This document shows positions 30,778 through 32,176 of a DNA stretch of 32,176 bases, one piece after another; position 1 is the first letter of the stretch, and every line of letters starts with the position of its first letter. This DNA comes from Priapulus caudatus (lineage: Eukaryota; Priapulida; Priapulimorpha; Priapulimorphida; Priapulidae). The stretch covers positions 2,177-34,352 of the forward strand of contig NW_014577231.1 of assembly GCF_000485595.1 (NCBI RefSeq), read 5' to 3'. The translations under genes were made by a program, and so were the position numbers. Under the pieces are notes generated by a model that did no database searches, was not told where the DNA came from, and was given only the letters and a program-made list of their open reading frames with translations.

Positions 30778-30821
30778 TGTGTGTGTGTGTGTGCTTCTCT
30801 GTGTGTGTGTGTGTGTGTGTG

Positions 30822-30879
<58 letters not shown>

Positions 30880-30935
30880 TGACTGTTGGTGTGTGTTGTG
30901 TGTGTTGATGTGTGTGTGTGTATATGATGTGGGTG
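30690..30935 (+). repeat. GT microsatellite (right arm)
   Basis: (GT)n with GGTGT and CTTCTCT interruptions. Partner of the AC tract at 19,868-20,125. Confidence 0.95.
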
Positions 30936-31384
30936 TGTGATATGTGCTGCCTGCGTGCGTGCGATGCATGTGTGCGTGCGCATGTGATGCATGTAGCGTG
31001 TTCCGTGTGGCGAGACTAGTGCGTGTGCGCGATACGTGTCGCCTGCGTATGTGACACTAGCAGTAGCCTATAGCCCTAGGTGTGTATGAATTATAGCGGA
31101 CAACATAATGCTCTAGTAGCACTCGAGCAGTATTACGCAACTCGAAATGGACGATAATGAGGTATTCCCTGAAGGCAACCACTGGCGGCGGTATCATCAT
31201 ATGAATATATGGCTATCAGCGGTACATGCGAGAGCGTCAAATTAACGGTACGGACGTGTATTACGTGAATTAAAATAGGCACCCGCCTGAGAGCCAATGT
31301 ATATATGTAATTATAGCACACTTATATTTATACGAATATTTCACATAATTTGGTTAATATAAATTACGGCGTAGTGCAATTTTG

Positions 31385-31950
31385 CGGAGACCAGGGGCGT
31401 AGATAGCAGGGGGGATGGGGGGATGCATCCCCCCCCTTATTTGACGTGGGGGATGGCGTGTACATATCCGCCTACTTTCCGGAGGAAAATGGGGGATTCA
31501 ATTTTCTGGGGGGAGACGGCGGCGCATACCCCGCTGTTTCTTACATTCCTCGAAATCCTGCATTGCCAATGTCGAGGCGTAAAATTTAGCACCCCACTTC
31601 AAAATCGTTCTGCGGCGCCTGTGAGTATGCTAATTTAACAGAGATTATTGATTTTAACATTAACAATTTAACATTTAATTTAAATTAACTTATTATTTAA
31701 CATTTAAATTTAACATTTAACAATTTTTATTGGCTAATTGTAACAAAGATTATTACAAACATAAATTTAACAAGATTATGATTATGAGATTTTGTATGCT
31801 ATGAAAAGTCAAATTTGGTCTCTGACAGAGGCGCTAGTAGCAGGGGGATGGGGGTATCTCCCCCTAACACTTATTGAGGTGGGTGGCTTTCATCACGCCC
31901 CTACTTTTCGGGACGAAAATGCGGAAAAATTTAATATTTTAGAGACAATA
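31385..31950. mobile_element. Two hAT-like MITE fragments (right arm)
   Basis: CAGGGGCGTAGATAGCAGGG (31,391) and the related CAGAGGCGCTAGTAGCAGGG (31,826) start two blocks that end in TTTTCCTCCGGAAAG-type sequence. An AT-rich TTTAAATTTAACATTTAAC repeat separates them (31,650-31,730), as in the left arm. Confidence 0.55.
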
Positions 31951-32176
31951 AATACTCGATATTTATCTACAATGCCGTTATCGCTATTCATACTTCTAAT
32001 GTATTTTACGAATGGGAATTTGAGCATCATCTACTGTAAAATGGGCTGTAATTCGTTTTCAAGATGAATTATTTTACTGAAATCAGAGCGGTTAATTTTG
32101 GACGCTATTCCCATTATACGTTTTTTTTTCAAAATTCAAACCACCCCCCCCGCTCACGTTTATCACTGCTCACCGA

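Larger units (their letters stand above)
27125..32176 (-). repeat. Large inverted repeat, right arm (continues past the window)
   Basis: Reverse complement of 18,650-23,768, still matching at the last base. In order from 27,125 it carries the second exon-like block, a GA tract, the minisatellite complement, the first exon-like block, the hairpin element, a GT microsatellite, hAT-like fragments and the AT repeat. Confidence 0.92.

Noticed and set aside
18650-32176. Simple missed-adapter hairpin read as full explanation of the inverted repeat
   Set aside because: Such an artefact should turn directly at the centre, but 3.36 kb of non-palindromic sequence lies between the arms. An assembly join is still possible.

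Overview
The window is animal (metazoan) nuclear DNA, most likely from an invertebrate. The grounds are spliceosomal intron signals, TTAGGG-type telomere-like arrays, very abundant AC/GT, CT/GA and CpG-rich tandem repeats, many TIR elements, a hAT/ZNF862-type transposase relative and a Ty3/Gypsy-like gag fragment. No taxon can be fixed from sequence alone. Nothing bacterial is present, and most long open frames are by-products of microsatellites (HTHTHT, CVCVCV, SLSLSL).

Layout. Positions 1-636 hold a broken minus-strand gag fragment ending at a single N (637). From 640 to about 5,068 runs a segment that reappears in direct orientation at 10,762 to about 14,908. Each copy contains one element of about 4 kb with 31-bp terminal inverted repeats and an 8-9 bp target duplication. 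Inside it are a smaller TA-flanked TIR element, a degenerate 32-bp array, an AC microsatellite, a large CpG-rich 27-bp minisatellite and a CTAACCC telomere-like block. Between the two copies (5.1-10.7 kb) is ordinary AT-rich DNA with the two clearest protein signals: a truncated TTF-zinc-finger/hAT-like reading frame (6,619-7,169) and a well-formed internal exon with a helix-hairpin-helix motif (7,643-7,786). After these comes a degenerate minisatellite interrupted by two small TIR elements.

The right half is organised around a very large inverted repeat. The left arm is about 18,650-23,768 and the right arm about 27,125-32,176, running off the window, around a 3.36-kb unique spacer. Both arms carry the same ordered parts: hAT-like element ends, AT-rich repeats, an AC/GT microsatellite, a 75-bp hairpin element, an exon-like block with splice sites, a 23-bp minisatellite, a CT/GA tract and a second exon-like block. 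The spacer has two further minisatellites, a possible exon with a donor site, a perfect 23-bp hairpin and a CpG-rich segment. A plus-strand gene may run through the left arm and spacer, with part of it copied in reverse in the right arm.

Caution: paired copies differ by many scattered one-base insertions and deletions, the N sits within 3 bp of a duplication edge, and frames are broken in likely exons. Part of the window looks like unpolished long-read sequence, so some duplication could be an assembly artefact. I found no convincing rRNA, tRNA or CRISPR, and no complete gene.
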